From positions 1 to 64,000 of the forward strand of contig CAZWPX010000001.1 of assembly GCA_964636125.1 (NCBI GenBank): a DNA stretch of 64,000 nucleotides. The letters run 5' to 3'. Every line of letters begins with the position of its first letter. Position 1 is the first letter of the stretch. Position numbers and translations under genes: made by a program. Below are positions 52,736-63,612 of this stretch, piece by piece. Under the pieces are notes generated by a model. It was given only the letters and a program-made list of their open reading frames with translations, had not been told where the DNA came from and searched no databases. The stretch is from CAJINA01 sp964636125. Its GTDB lineage: Bacteria; Desulfobacterota; Desulfobacteria; Desulfobacterales; CAJINA01.

Positions 52736-53738
52736 TTTACACCTTAATCAGCTGACCGGCGTATTGACGAAAATAACAGACTTTGAACCCTGGTTCTCCC
52801 TGTTCGTCTTTCTGGCGGCCTCCGCGATAATGATCTGGCGCTTGGGCGCCCTTGAATCCAGGGGATTTGAGGGCACTGTGCTGGGCACGCTGATTATGCC
52901 GTACTGCTCGGGACTTTCAAACCTGATCTTTGCCTGGGTGATGGGCCGCGCCGGCCAGGATGGATCGCTGGTTCTGGAAAACTGCCTGGTGAACAATGTC
53001 ACCAATATGACCCTTCTGATCGGCTTGCCAGCCTTGATCTGGGGGCTGGCCATCCTGCCACCCGGCAAGCGCGGGAAAAAGACAAGGGTACCTAAAACCT
53101 CCCGGATTGATCAGCTGTCTCTCCTGTTAACCCTGCTGGCGGCACTCTTTTTTACCGGTGCGGTGTGGGCCCTGGCCCGGGATGGCCGGCTTGATTTCGG
53201 GGACGGGCTGGTGCTGGTGGGGCTGTTTCTGTTCTGGCAATTGTTTCATGTTTTTGAGGTGCTCAAGGGCAATGTACAGAAAGGCCGGCGCATGTCCGGG
53301 TTGATCTTTGTGGAACTTGCGGCCATCATTGCCTGCGGTTATGGTGTTTATACCAGTATTGAAAACCTGGTGGCGTGGCTCCCGAAAACCGGTTCCGGGT
53401 TCTTCAGCTACGACCGCCTGGGCTGGCTCAGCGGTCTTTTAATGGTTATACCCAATGCCATGCTGGCCCTGTACTATGCCTATCGCCAGAGGCCTGCCGT
53501 AGTGTTGAGTTCCCAGATAGGGGACGGGCACATCTGCATTCCCATGTGCATCGGCCTGTTTGCCCTGTTCAGCCCCATCAGGATTGTGCCCTATTTTCAG
53601 ACCGGCGTTTTCCTGATCATAGGGGCCGGTCTGGTGCAGCTGCTGCTGCTCGGGATTCTGGGGCGCCTGCCCCGGGTTGTTGGCGCGCTCATGGTGGGGA
53701 GCTATTTTGCATTTTTATACAAAGGTCTGATTTCATAA
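52728..53738 (+). CDS. Divergent Na+/Ca2+ exchanger-like membrane protein
   Basis: 336 residues, about ten membrane helices, TTG start overlapping the upstream stop. The segment GTLIMPYCSGLSNLIFAWVMG with LENCLVNNVTNMTLLIGLPAL aligns by eye with the alpha-1 repeat of CaCA exchangers (GTSxPE and G-N-xxGSNxxN), but the acidic residue is replaced, here by Gly/Ser/Asn. Residues about 265-290 (SSQIGDGHICIPMCIGL) would be alpha-2. The ion specificity is probably altered, or the protein may not be an exchanger. Confidence 0.6.
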   Translation: MTDLHLNQLTGVLTKITDFEPWFSLFVFLAASAIMIWRLGALESRGFEGTVLGTLIMPYCSGLSNLIFAWVMGRAGQDGSLVLENCLVNNVTNMTLLIGLPALIWGLAILPPGKRGKKTRVPKTSRIDQLSLLLTLLAALFFTGAVWALARDGRLDFGDGLVLVGLFLFWQLFHVFEVLKGNVQKGRRMSGLIFVELAAIIACGYGVYTSIENLVAWLPKTGSGFFSYDRLGWLSGLLMVIPNAMLALYYAYRQRPAVVLSSQIGDGHICIPMCIGLFALFSPIRIVPYFQTGVFLIIGAGLVQLLLLGILGRLPRVVGALMVGSYFAFLYKGLIS

Positions 53739-53768
53739 TTAAATCGGAGGGTACGACAATAGACTGAT

Positions 53769-54722
53769 ATGCCGGACATCCTGCCACACAAAACCACCGG
53801 AGCTGGCCTTCGGCTGCATCGGTTGCTACTGCTTGCTGGGGTCTTCATCCTGCTGGTGCTGGGCCTCAGCCCGACCGGAAGGGCCGCAGCCCTTGAGCCG
53901 GTTACAGGGGGTCCGGCACCGGCCGGGATTTCGCCAGCCACGGAAGCGGCTTACCTGCGCGGCCCTTTGAAGGTCATGACCTTAAACATGGCCCATGGCC
54001 GCAAGACAGCTTTCAGCCAGATTCTACTATCCTGGCAGGCGATCCATCAAAACCTGACGGACATCAGTGCGGTTTTAAGCGAAACGGCCATTGACATTGT
54101 GGCCCTGCAGGAGGCGGACGGGCCTTCATGGTGGAGTGGCGACTTTGACCATGTGGCCCTTCTGGCCAAAGAGGCTGGTTTCTCCTGGTATGCGCGGGCC
54201 GGGCACATGGACAGCTTGTCCCTGGATTATGGCACCGCTCTTTTGGCTCGTGGGCCCTCTGCCGAGACGCGGGCCCACCGTTTTCAGCCCTCACTGCCGA
54301 CACCCCCCAAGGGGTTTCTTCTGGGCAGCTTTGGTTGGTACCCGCACGGCACGGCTTCCCGGAATCCGGTCACTATCGATGTGGTTTCCGTACACCTGGA
54401 TTTTTCACGGGAAAGCATACGGGCGCGCCAGATAGACGAAATGCGGGCTGCCCTGCGAGGCCGTGGCAACCCATTGATTATCCTGGGTGATTTTAACAGT
54501 GACTGGCTGGCGGATAACTCCGTGGTCCGGGAACTCACCCGGAAATCCGGGCTGCAGGTCTACCAGGCGGAGGCCACGAATCTGGGCACCTATGGTTCCA
54601 GGCGCCGCCGCCTGGACTGGATTCTGATTTCTGCCGAGTTGGAATTTCTCAGCTACCGGGTCCTGCCTGACGTTCTCTCCGATCATTCCGCCGTGGTTGC
54701 CAAAATCGGGATCAAGCCCTGA
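53769..54722 (+). CDS. Endonuclease/exonuclease/phosphatase-family hydrolase
   Basis: 317 residues with an N-terminal membrane helix or signal (LLLLAGVFILLVLGLS). The EEP motifs are all present: VMTLNMAHGR, IVALQEAD, VVSVHLDF, ILGDFNSDW and LSDHSAV. The family includes nucleases, sphingomyelinases and phosphodiesterases that use a divalent metal. The exported position suggests a periplasmic or surface lipid or nucleotide substrate. It follows the exchanger-like gene by 30 bases. Confidence 0.88.
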   Translation: MPDILPHKTTGAGLRLHRLLLLAGVFILLVLGLSPTGRAAALEPVTGGPAPAGISPATEAAYLRGPLKVMTLNMAHGRKTAFSQILLSWQAIHQNLTDISAVLSETAIDIVALQEADGPSWWSGDFDHVALLAKEAGFSWYARAGHMDSLSLDYGTALLARGPSAETRAHRFQPSLPTPPKGFLLGSFGWYPHGTASRNPVTIDVVSVHLDFSRESIRARQIDEMRAALRGRGNPLIILGDFNSDWLADNSVVRELTRKSGLQVYQAEATNLGTYGSRRRRLDWILISAELEFLSYRVLPDVLSDHSAVVAKIGIKP

Positions 54723-54913
54723 GGTCGGTTAAATGGGTTTTGCAAAGTCAACCATAGCCGCCTGGTAACCAACTACCCCCCTGAGTGAAGCCAAATCGAA
54801 ACCCGGCTGTTGTGTAGTGGGTTGCTGAGGTTTGTCTTTAATAGACAAGTATCAAATCGGGAACTCGCCCGGGATCTTTTAACGCCCCGGCCAGGTCCCG
54901 GGACGGTGTCATT

Positions 54914-55225
54914 GTGTTGCGAACCGAGTCGGCCAGAATGTACCTGTGGGACCAGATCCAGTACCTGAAAAAGTCCGGGAAACCCTACCTGCAGTACGCT
55001 CTCGAACGCTGTGGCCTGGCAGTGAACGATCAGGGGGCCCTGCGACCGGCCTTTACCCGGTACATTGAAAGCGGCCGCACCGTCCCGCTCCGGGAGGCGG
55101 TGGCAAAAGGCCGCGAGAATGCCCGCAACATGGCTGTTGATATCATGCAACTGTACAGGCAATACAAAGACAGCCGCGGCAAAGAGTGGGTCGCCGCAGA
55201 GATTGGGCGGCGATACCTAGAATAA
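54914..55225 (+). CDS. Hypothetical protein, perhaps a fragment
   Basis: 103 residues from GTG 54914; ATG 54938 is an alternative and no ribosome site is convincing. The composition is protein-like, helical and charged (YLWDQIQYLKKSGKPYLQYALERCG; AVAKGRENARNMAVDIMQLY). I do not recognise it. The sequence just upstream in another frame also looks partly coding, so this could be the 3' part of a decayed gene. It stands between the EEP gene and the convergent ABC operon. Confidence 0.4.
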   Translation: MLRTESARMYLWDQIQYLKKSGKPYLQYALERCGLAVNDQGALRPAFTRYIESGRTVPLREAVAKGRENARNMAVDIMQLYRQYKDSRGKEWVAAEIGRRYLE

Positions 55226-55311
55226 AAGAAGGGTTCGAGGGTTCAAGGCCAAGGCGGGTGCGAGGTTTCAACCGCAGGCATACGGTTTGTATTCCGAGGA
55301 TTAAAAGCTTG

Positions 55312-55331
55312 CGCCCAACGCAGAGATTGGG
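55312..55331. terminator. Small hairpin between convergent genes
   Basis: GCCCAA pairs with TTGGGC around an 8-base loop between the hypothetical gene and the convergent ABC operon. No T tract follows on either strand, so termination is uncertain. Confidence 0.35.
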
Positions 55332-55357
55332 CCCGAGGGGAGGTTTTGAAACCGCTT

Positions 55358-56335
55358 CTAGTCGGGGCGATAGGGCTTGCCCAGTGCCGCCGGAGCCGCC
55401 CCGGATAGAACCCGCAGGAAACGGCTGACGGCTGGCCGGCTGGCCGCAAAATTTTGAACTGACTCCTTCTGGACAGCTGACATGAGCAGCAGGGTGAAAA
55501 TCATCAGGGGGAACGGTGCCACCTGGAAGACCTGTGAGGGCAAGGAAGGGAACCAGCCCTGCAGGTAGATGCCCATCACCTGGAGAAAGGCAAACAGGAA
55601 TGCGCCGGCCGCAGCCTTAAGCGGATGCCAGCCGCCGAAGATCACCAGGGCCAGGGCAATCCAGCCTGAGCCTTCGGCTCCCTGGGGTCGCCCCCACCCG
55701 GGTTTGGTCGCCAGTGAAAAAGTTGCTCCGGCCAGCCCCACCAGCAGCCCGCCCACCAGCGTGTAAACCAATTGAGTCAGCTTGGGGTCGATTCCGCGGG
55801 CATAGGCTGCCTGGGGATGCTCACCCACCGATCTGAGTTTGAGCCCCAGGGGCGTTCGGTACACGTACCACCAGCAAAGCCCGGTGAGCAGGATGCTGAA
55901 ATAGACCGGGAGGGTGTGGTTGAACAGGATCGGGCCGACAAAAGGAATTTCACTTAAAAAAGGCACCGGCAGGTGCGCCACCTGGGGACCCTGCAGGCGG
56001 GAGTAATCGTTGCCCAGAAAATAGGCCAGATCCCGGGTCATGAGGGTGAGGACAAAGCCCACTGCGACCTGGGATTGTTCCAGGTAGATGCTGAACAGGG
56101 CCACCACCAGGGCCACAGCGGCCCCCACCAGGGCGCCCACAGTAAAACCGGCCGCCAGGCTTCCGGTTTTGTAGGTGACCACAAAGGCTGCCATGGCGCT
56201 CAGCAGAATACTGCCGTCCAGGGAAAGGTTGATAATCCCCGCCTTTTCGGTAATGGTCTCTCCAAGGGTCGCCAGCAGAATCGGGGTCGCCCCCGCCACC
56301 ACGCTGGCCAGGAGTATGCTGAGTTCTATTTCCAT
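55358..56335 (-). CDS. BMP-type ABC importer permease
   Basis: 325 residues, about nine membrane helices, of the branched-chain/simple-sugar permease superfamily used by nucleoside importers. Signature ETITEKAGIINLSLDGSILL near the N-terminus and YARGIDPKLTQLVYTLVGG in the coupling region. It forms the membrane channel with the other permease (56389-57450). Last gene of the operon, 53 bases after that permease. Confidence 0.9.
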   Translation of the reverse strand: MEIELSILLASVVAGATPILLATLGETITEKAGIINLSLDGSILLSAMAAFVVTYKTGSLAAGFTVGALVGAAVALVVALFSIYLEQSQVAVGFVLTLMTRDLAYFLGNDYSRLQGPQVAHLPVPFLSEIPFVGPILFNHTLPVYFSILLTGLCWWYVYRTPLGLKLRSVGEHPQAAYARGIDPKLTQLVYTLVGGLLVGLAGATFSLATKPGWGRPQGAEGSGWIALALVIFGGWHPLKAAAGAFLFAFLQVMGIYLQGWFPSLPSQVFQVAPFPLMIFTLLLMSAVQKESVQNFAASRPAVSRFLRVLSGAAPAALGKPYRPD

Positions 56336-56388
56336 GAAAAACCTAAAATGCGTTCTTCAAAGTTGAATATTCGATTTGTTCTCACTAT

Positions 56389-57449
56389 CTATGTCGCCTC
56401 CCGCTTTATCCTGCTTTTCATCCGCCAGGCCTGTACCGCGAGGGTGGCCAGTACCAGGGAACCCTGGATGACACCGCTCAGGGACGAGTCGATTTTCAGG
56501 ACCATGGGCAGTTGGATACTGCCCACATTGAGGCAGGCAAAGAAAAAAGCCACCGCCGGCACTGCTGCGACATTGTAGTTCGACAGCATGACCACCAGAA
56601 GTGCCAGGTACCCGTAATTACTTGATATGGCGGGTATCAGGCGGTGGTAAACCGCGGTGACCTGCACGCTGCCGGCCAAACCGGCAAAGGCCCCGGCAAA
56701 AACCATCGCCAGCAGCATGAACCGATCCGGCTTCAAGCCGAACAGGTACGCGGCATCCCGGTTGCTGCCGATGGCTTTTAGATTCAGGCCGATGCGGGAG
56801 TACTTCAGTATGACTGCGGTAAAAGCCAGGGCGCCCATGGCCAGCATCAGGCCGGGCAGGCAAATCCGGCTGGAGGCCAAAAAAGGCAGCCAGAGCTCCG
56901 GCGGGAACACTTCCGTTCCACTCATGGAGGCCACGCCGGGGCGTTTCCAAGGCCCGAATATCAGCCACAGGGCAATCCCCTGGGCTACAAAATTGAGACC
57001 GAGGCCGGCAAAAATTTCGTGGACCCCACCCCTGGTTTTCAGCCATCCGGCCAGAACGGCCCACACGGCTCCGCCGACGGCCCCACCCGCGATTGCCAGG
57101 GTCAGGATCAGGTGGGGGGAACCGCTATTGAGGCCGAGTTTTAACATTGCGGTGGTCAGGATTGCGCCGGCAATCACCTGGCCCTCGATGCCGATATTCC
57201 ACAATCCAATTCTAAAGGTGTACAAAAGGCCCATCCCGCAGAGGGTCAGGGGAATCCAGGCCATGATGACGTGGGTGAATTTGCCCCAGGAACCCAGGGC
57301 ACCTTTGGTAATCTGGGCAAAGGCGGCAAAAGGGGGGGCGCCTGAAAACACCAGGATCAGCGTTGTAAATGTGATCACGACCCCCAGGGTAATGCACAAT
57401 TGCCCAAAAATCCGGAGCCACCGTGTATGGGCCGGGGGACGCTTTTCCA

Positions 57450-57450
<1 letters not shown>
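56389..57450 (-). CDS. BMP-type ABC importer permease
   Basis: 353 residues, about eight to ten membrane helices, the larger permease of the pair. Typical segments are FRIGLWNIGIEGQVIAGAI and LNLKAIGSNRDAAYLFGL (coupling helix). Its ATG overlaps the ATPase stop by one base. With the ATPase and the BMP-like binding protein it makes a full importer, most likely for purine nucleosides, although binding-protein context leaves other substrates possible. Confidence 0.9.
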
Positions 57451-58910
<1,460 letters not shown>

Positions 58911-58931
58911 TCCGGACTATCCGCCGTGCTG

Positions 58932-58968
58932 AAAAAAAACCGCAGGAACCGGGCGAACCGGTTCCTGC
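58932..58968 (-). terminator. Intra-operon terminator between binding protein and ATPase genes
   Basis: On the minus strand GCAGGAACCGG pairs perfectly with CCGGTTCCTGC (11 base pairs, 5-base loop) and is followed after GG by eight T (58939-58932). It lies 22 bases before the ATPase start. Partial termination here would give much more binding protein than membrane parts. Confidence 0.85.
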
Positions 58969-58985
58969 AGGGATATGTATTGCGT

Positions 58986-59122
58986 ATAAAAGTGCTTAAA
59001 GTGCGCTAAAGTTTGAAATGATCTAAAGTTAAGGTATTCTACTGGATTGATAAAACCAGTGGAACGCAGTGACTCTTCAACTTCAGGCATTTTAGCTCAC
59101 TTTAGTCACTTCACACTTTATG
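58986..59122. repeat. CTAAAG-type element, copy 2
   Basis: Begins around AAAGTGCTTAAAGTGCGCTAAAG and ends TTTAGCTCACTTTAGTCAC, with complementary ends. Shares GAAATGATCTAAAGTT and TTTTAGCTCACTTTA with 32712-32802. It sits between the binding-protein gene and the ATPase gene. Confidence 0.55.
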
Positions 59123-59129
59123 GTTTGCT

Positions 59130-60383
59130 CTATTTGGCGCTGCTTTGACCCTCGATACCGGACAGCAGCTGTTGCATATACCAGATTTGCTTGTCGGTGG
59201 CGAGTTCGTCGGCCTGTAGATACGGGCTGCCGTCCTGGTAGTTAAGCGGCCCTTTGAAAAGGTTGATGCTGCCGTCTCCCAGACCTTTTATAAACGTGTC
59301 CAGGGCCTGGCCGGCTTCCGCGGACAGAGCGGCGCCCTTTTTGTATCCCACGGCGCTGGTGTCGTGGTTGTTGATATCCTGCCAGTCCGGTCCGGACCAA
59401 ACCCAGGACGCCTGCCACTGACCCGCCATGGTCTGTTTGATGGCCTTGACATAGTCAGGTCCCCAATTGAAGTAGGGTACACCGAGACACACTTCGGAAC
59501 CGCCTTCACAGGCGCCTTCATAATCGTACGGGATTGCCCAGACCTCCTTGCCCAGTTTGCGTTTCTGGTTGGCCACAATAACAGCTTCGGTCGTGTCGAT
59601 ACCTGAGATGAGGACATCATACCCGGAGTCAAAGAAAAATTGGGAAACCTGGGTCGGATCAGAGGTTACCCCGGGGATGTTGAACCAGAAACCGATCCAG
59701 GTCACCTGGAACTGGAGGTCGGCGGGGTCTTTCTTCAGCACTTCGGTCCAGGCATATTTCGCACCAAGGTAACAAGAGGCGACCAGGCGCCGGGTTTCTT
59801 CATTGATCAGGGGTCCGAGGTAGCCGATTTTACCGGTTTTGGTGGTCATGGCTGCTGCAAAGCCGGCCATCATCTTGCCATATTCCATCTTGCCCATCAG
59901 GTTGGCCAGGTTGGGCGACCCTTTGCCGGTGAGGACGTCATCCCCAGAGATATGGATAAACTTAATGTCCGGATGTTTCAACGCCGCTTCCCGGGTACCG
60001 TCTTTCATATCATCCGAGTTGGCAATAATCAGTTTGGCGCCCTTTTCGGCCATGTCATCCACCAGCATCGGAATGGTGACACCGGCCCGATCGGCCGGAT
60101 TTACCTTGTCTATATAGATCATCTTGGTGTTGGGAACATTTTTTTCAACATACAGGCCGCCGTCGTAGTGCGCCTGGCTCCACCCGTGGTCGTTGTAAGG
60201 TCCCACCAGGAGCAATCCGAAAATAAAAGGTTCAGCCGGTTTTTCGGCGACCTTAGCGGGGGCTTCCGCTTTTTTGGTTGCGGCTGGTTTCTGGGGCTCT
60301 TCAGATTTGCCGCACCCCATGATCGTCAACAGTCCCGTGATGATAAACAGCGCCATGACGGGTAAAATTAATTTTTTCAACAT
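59130..60383 (-). CDS. BMP-family substrate-binding lipoprotein
   Basis: 417 residues from ATG 60383 (GGAGG 5 bases upstream; the open frame to 60560 is not coding). Lipoprotein signal with lipobox IMGC, then a Lys/Pro/Ala-rich linker. The BMP fold begins FIFGLLLVGPYNDHGWSQAHYDGG and continues NSDDMKDGTREAALKHPDIKF and VLISGIDTTEAV. BMP proteins bind purine nucleosides or related compounds. First gene of the importer, divergent from the DDAH-like gene, with a sigma-70-like promoter at 60442-60470. Confidence 0.9.
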   Translation of the reverse strand: MLKKLILPVMALFIITGLLTIMGCGKSEEPQKPAATKKAEAPAKVAEKPAEPFIFGLLLVGPYNDHGWSQAHYDGGLYVEKNVPNTKMIYIDKVNPADRAGVTIPMLVDDMAEKGAKLIIANSDDMKDGTREAALKHPDIKFIHISGDDVLTGKGSPNLANLMGKMEYGKMMAGFAAAMTTKTGKIGYLGPLINEETRRLVASCYLGAKYAWTEVLKKDPADLQFQVTWIGFWFNIPGVTSDPTQVSQFFFDSGYDVLISGIDTTEAVIVANQKRKLGKEVWAIPYDYEGACEGGSEVCLGVPYFNWGPDYVKAIKQTMAGQWQASWVWSGPDWQDINNHDTSAVGYKKGAALSAEAGQALDTFIKGLGDGSINLFKGPLNYQDGSPYLQADELATDKQIWYMQQLLSGIEGQSSAK

Positions 60384-60441
60384 TCGTTCCTCCCCGGTAA
60401 AAGATATCGGTAACTTTAATATGCATCTGTAAACTGGGTTT

Positions 60442-60470
60442 CTATATAAATTTTTATGGGGCCGGGTCAA
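60442..60470 (-). promoter_or_regulatory. Promoter of the BMP importer
   Basis: TTGACC (60470-60465) and ATATAG (60447-60442) with a 17-base spacer, about 60 bases before the binding-protein start. It lies in the shared region with the divergent DDAH-like gene. Confidence 0.55.
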
Positions 60471-60619
60471 TAGGCAACACATGCACCAGCTCGAAAAGTA
60501 CCGAATTTTCCGGGTGCCTGCAGGTGTTTGCCGGGCATTTGTGGCTTGACAGGCCTGCATGGCTGGGTTTGAATGCGAAACCTTTGAAATTGAGACTGAT
60601 CAAGGAGAGACCGATTAGT

Positions 60620-61381
60620 ATGTTTACGCGTGCCATTGTAAGAAAACCCGGCCAGTCATTCGTCAACGGGATTACCGCAGCAAACCTGGGAAAACCGAAC
60701 CTTTCCCTGGCGCTGGACCAACATGCGGCTTATGTTGAAGCACTGGCGACGTGCGGCCTGGCGGTGACGATTCTGCCGGCGGACGAAAACTACCCGGATT
60801 CAACGTTTGTGGAGGATACGGCCATTCTCACCCCTCGGGCCGCGATCCTGACCAATCCCGGTGCGGCAGGCAGAAATGGTGAAAAAGAGGCCATCGCCCC
60901 GATTATCGAACAGTTTTATGCGGATCTCGACCGGATTATTGCGCCGGGAACACTTGACGGTGGAGATGTCATGGACGTCAATGGGCACTTTTATATTGGT
61001 CTTACTGCCCGCACGAATGCAGAGGGTGCCCGGCAATTCATCACCATCCTGGAGAAGAACGGCTACAGCGGTGCAACCGTATCACTCAACGCCTTTTTGC
61101 ACCTTAAGACCGGGGTGTCCTGGATTGGCGACCGGGATCTGCTTGCGGCCGGGGAGTTGATGGACAACCCGGCATTCAGCGCATTCAAGAGCATCCCTGT
61201 CGCGTCGGATGAGACCTATGCGGCCAACTGTATCCGGGTCAATGACCAGGTGCTTGTTCCCGCCGGGTTTCCCGGGGTAAAAAAGGCTCTGACCCAGCGT
61301 GGATATCATCTCATCGAAGTTGAGATGTCGGAGTTTCAAAAGATGGACGGCGGGCTGTCGTGTCTTTCGCTGCGGTTTTAA
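60620..61381 (+). CDS. Dimethylarginine dimethylaminohydrolase-like enzyme
   Basis: 253 residues from ATG 60620 (AAGGAGA upstream). This pentein-fold enzyme keeps the catalytic set: Glu65-Asp66 in FVEDTAIL, His161 in FLHLKTGVSW, and Cys248 in the C-terminal GGLSCLSLRF. DDAH hydrolyses N-methylated arginines to citrulline plus methylamine or dimethylamine. Some relatives instead act on other guanidino compounds. It is divergent from the BMP importer, so that importer may bring in, or its product may be linked with, the substrate; this is inference. Confidence 0.87.
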   Translation: MFTRAIVRKPGQSFVNGITAANLGKPNLSLALDQHAAYVEALATCGLAVTILPADENYPDSTFVEDTAILTPRAAILTNPGAAGRNGEKEAIAPIIEQFYADLDRIIAPGTLDGGDVMDVNGHFYIGLTARTNAEGARQFITILEKNGYSGATVSLNAFLHLKTGVSWIGDRDLLAAGELMDNPAFSAFKSIPVASDETYAANCIRVNDQVLVPAGFPGVKKALTQRGYHLIEVEMSEFQKMDGGLSCLSLRF

Positions 61382-61541
61382 AGGGCCGGGGTTCGGAGTA
61401 GCAGAGTTTAAGGGTGGCAGAGTATCAGGGTTTTGACCTGGAACCTGGAACCCTGAACGTTGAACGGGGAACCTCAAAAAAAGGAAAGGGGTCGAGATGG
61501 CTCTCGACCCCAATGTATTTTCAGTTCAAGTTCCTAATGTT

Positions 61542-61898
61542 TTATGCCTGCAGGGCGGCGGATTCTTCTACAAGTTCTGAAGCCCTGAGGGTGCGACTGT
61601 TGATACGGGTTCTGCGGTTTTGGAGCTTGTCCTTATTCTTAGTGATTTGGGATCTGACTTTGTCCAGAACGAGGTCAATGGCCGCATGCATGTCTTCATG
61701 CTCTTCTTTAGCGTGGACTTCAAGGCGGCCTGAGGCGAGGTTGATTTCAGCGGTTTTCCTAAGCTTTTCGGATCTCAGTACAACGCTGGCGGATCCGGGT
61801 TCATCTAACAGCTTGTCAAACCTGTTGAGTTTTTCGTGGACATAATCTTTGAAATGGTCGGAGGATTTCAAGTTCAAAAAAGTAACCGATACGTTCAT
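61542..61898 (-). CDS. hpf: Ribosome hibernation-promoting factor, short form
   Basis: 118 residues from ATG 61898 (AGGGAGGG upstream; open to 61940). Matches the short HPF/YfiA core: VSVTFLNLKSSDHFKDYVHEKLNRFDKLL, ADINLASGRLEVHAKEEHEDMHAAIDLVLDKV-like region, then a basic helix. No long C-terminal dimerisation domain. It binds the 30S decoding centre in slow growth. A GGTGATG/CATCACC hairpin (61913-61941) next to the ribosome site could limit translation. rpoN, often near hpf, is not in this window. Confidence 0.92.
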   Translation of the reverse strand: MNVSVTFLNLKSSDHFKDYVHEKLNRFDKLLDEPGSASVVLRSEKLRKTAEINLASGRLEVHAKEEHEDMHAAIDLVLDKVRSQITKNKDKLQNRRTRINSRTLRASELVEESAALQA

Positions 61899-62382
61899 AC
61901 TTTTCCCTCCCTGGTGATGTTTTTTGTGTTCCACCATCACCTTGTGGCATTAATGAGATGAGTTGTCCAAAAACTGATCTAAGTGGGTTTTACCTCCTTT
62001 TGTAACCTGTGGGTTGCATTGGGTTCGGCAGGTTTGACCGCAAGGCCAGCCTGCCAGCGGATTGTGTTTTCCAGACTCCAGGGTCGCACAACCCGATTTG
62101 GGTTACTCTTATTCTATTGTCTTGTGATCGCTTTTGTCAAGATCACCGGGCCCTGTAAATCGTTGCATATATAGTCAACCTATTCGAAATCATTGGGTTA
62201 GTATGAGCCTAAGTTTTTTTAATATCGGCCGCTTTGCGACTTGAAATAATGACGTCCGGATTTTGAAGACCATTGTTTTTAAAAGCACATAATGCTAGGG
62301 TGCATTTTTTTACCGGTATACGTCCCGATACCGAACGTTTCAATGCCTTACCATCCTAAATAATTGAATATCAAGGCGGTTT
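61899..62382. other. hpf upstream region, no gene seen
   Basis: Contains a possible regulatory hairpin GGTGATG/CATCACC (61913-61941) in the hpf leader. The rest, up to the MFS gene, shows no convincing frame or RNA gene. Confidence 0.45.
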
Positions 62383-63612
62383 ATGCGGATGTCCCTGCCC
62401 ACCATTTTAAGAGTATTTTTTCCGTTTGCAGCCGGCTATTTTCTCTCCTACCTGTTCCGGGTGGTGAATGCCGTCATTGCACCCGACCTGGTGGCCGATA
62501 TCGGAATGAACCCATCTGATCTCGGTTTGTTGACAGCGGCCTATTTTCTGACTTTTGCGGCCTTTCAGCTGCCCCTGGGGGTTCTGTTAGACAGGTTCGG
62601 CCCACGCAAAACCGAAGCGCTGCTGTTGCTGTTCGCGGGGCTGGGGGCTTTTGTGTTTGCCCGGGCGGAGACTGTGACCGGGCTGCTGGTCGGCCGGGCA
62701 CTGATCGGCTTTGGTGTTTCTGCCTGCCTCATGGCGGCATTCACCGCGTTTGTCCTCTGGTTCCCGGCCAGGCAACTACCCCTGATCAATGGTTTCCAGA
62801 TGGCCGCAGGTGGGCTGGGCGCCGTGGCGGGGACGGTCCCGGTACAGAAAGCCCTTGAAATTGCGGATTGGCGCGGACTTTTTATGGGCCTGGCAGGATT
62901 TGCGATTGTCATAGCGGTAACGGTCCTGTTTGTTGTGCCCGAAAAACGCCAGGCGGTGGCCGGCACCCGGCTGGGGGATCAAATCCAGGGTATCCGACAG
63001 GTTTTCACCAGTTTTATTTTCTGGCGGATTGCACCCCTGACCGTTATGTCCCAGGCCTGTGCCCTGTCCATCCACGGGCTCTGGTCCGGGCCCTGGCTTA
63101 AGGACGTCGCCGGCCTCGATCGCCAGCAGGCGGCGTTTGTGCTTTTCCTGACAGCCGTTTCCATGATTGCCGGGTTTATTCTCCTGGGTGCCCTGGCCGC
63201 CAGGCTGCCGGCCCAGGGTAAAAGGGTTTTTGCCGTACCGGTGGCGGGGATGACTGCGTTCATGGGGGTTCTGCTGATCTTGATATTCTCCAGCGCATTA
63301 CCGTCCTGGTTGATCTGGATTGCATTCGGGTTTTTCGGGACTGCGGGGATAGTGACCTATGCCGAATTGTCGCGCCAATTTCCACCGCATCTGGCCGGCC
63401 GGGTTAACACCGGATTGAACCTGTTGGTTTTTGTGGCGGCTTTTGCCGGGCAATGGGGGATCGGGGTCATTGTCAACCTGTGGGAACCTTCCGCCCAGGG
63501 AAAATTCCCGGTTGAAGCCTACCAGGTAGGGTTCGGCGTCATGCTGGTGCTCCAGGCGCTGGGTTTGCTGTGGTTTGTCCTGTCAGCAAAATTCAATCGT
63601 CAAAAAGAGTGA
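62383..63612 (+). CDS. MFS transporter
   Basis: 409 residues, twelve predicted membrane helices. The loop 2-3 signature is LGVLLDRFGPRKTEALLLL, and LPSWLIWIAFGFFG marks the start of the last helices. Same general type as the 48335-49636 protein (SYLFRVVNAVIAPDLVADIG resembles that one's SVVANDIVKDF region). Substrate unknown; the gene stands alone. Confidence 0.88.
   Translation: MRMSLPTILRVFFPFAAGYFLSYLFRVVNAVIAPDLVADIGMNPSDLGLLTAAYFLTFAAFQLPLGVLLDRFGPRKTEALLLLFAGLGAFVFARAETVTGLLVGRALIGFGVSACLMAAFTAFVLWFPARQLPLINGFQMAAGGLGAVAGTVPVQKALEIADWRGLFMGLAGFAIVIAVTVLFVVPEKRQAVAGTRLGDQIQGIRQVFTSFIFWRIAPLTVMSQACALSIHGLWSGPWLKDVAGLDRQQAAFVLFLTAVSMIAGFILLGALAARLPAQGKRVFAVPVAGMTAFMGVLLILIFSSALPSWLIWIAFGFFGTAGIVTYAELSRQFPPHLAGRVNTGLNLLVFVAAFAGQWGIGVIVNLWEPSAQGKFPVEAYQVGFGVMLVLQALGLLWFVLSAKFNRQKE

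Noticed and set aside
60473..60488. Sigma-54-like TGGTGCATGTGTTGCC upstream of the BMP gene
   Set aside because: Two core positions of the -24 block and the base after GC differ, and a good sigma-70 promoter lies just downstream.
61983..62174. 63-residue frame upstream of the last MFS gene
   Set aside because: Composition is not protein-like and the start lacks a ribosome site.
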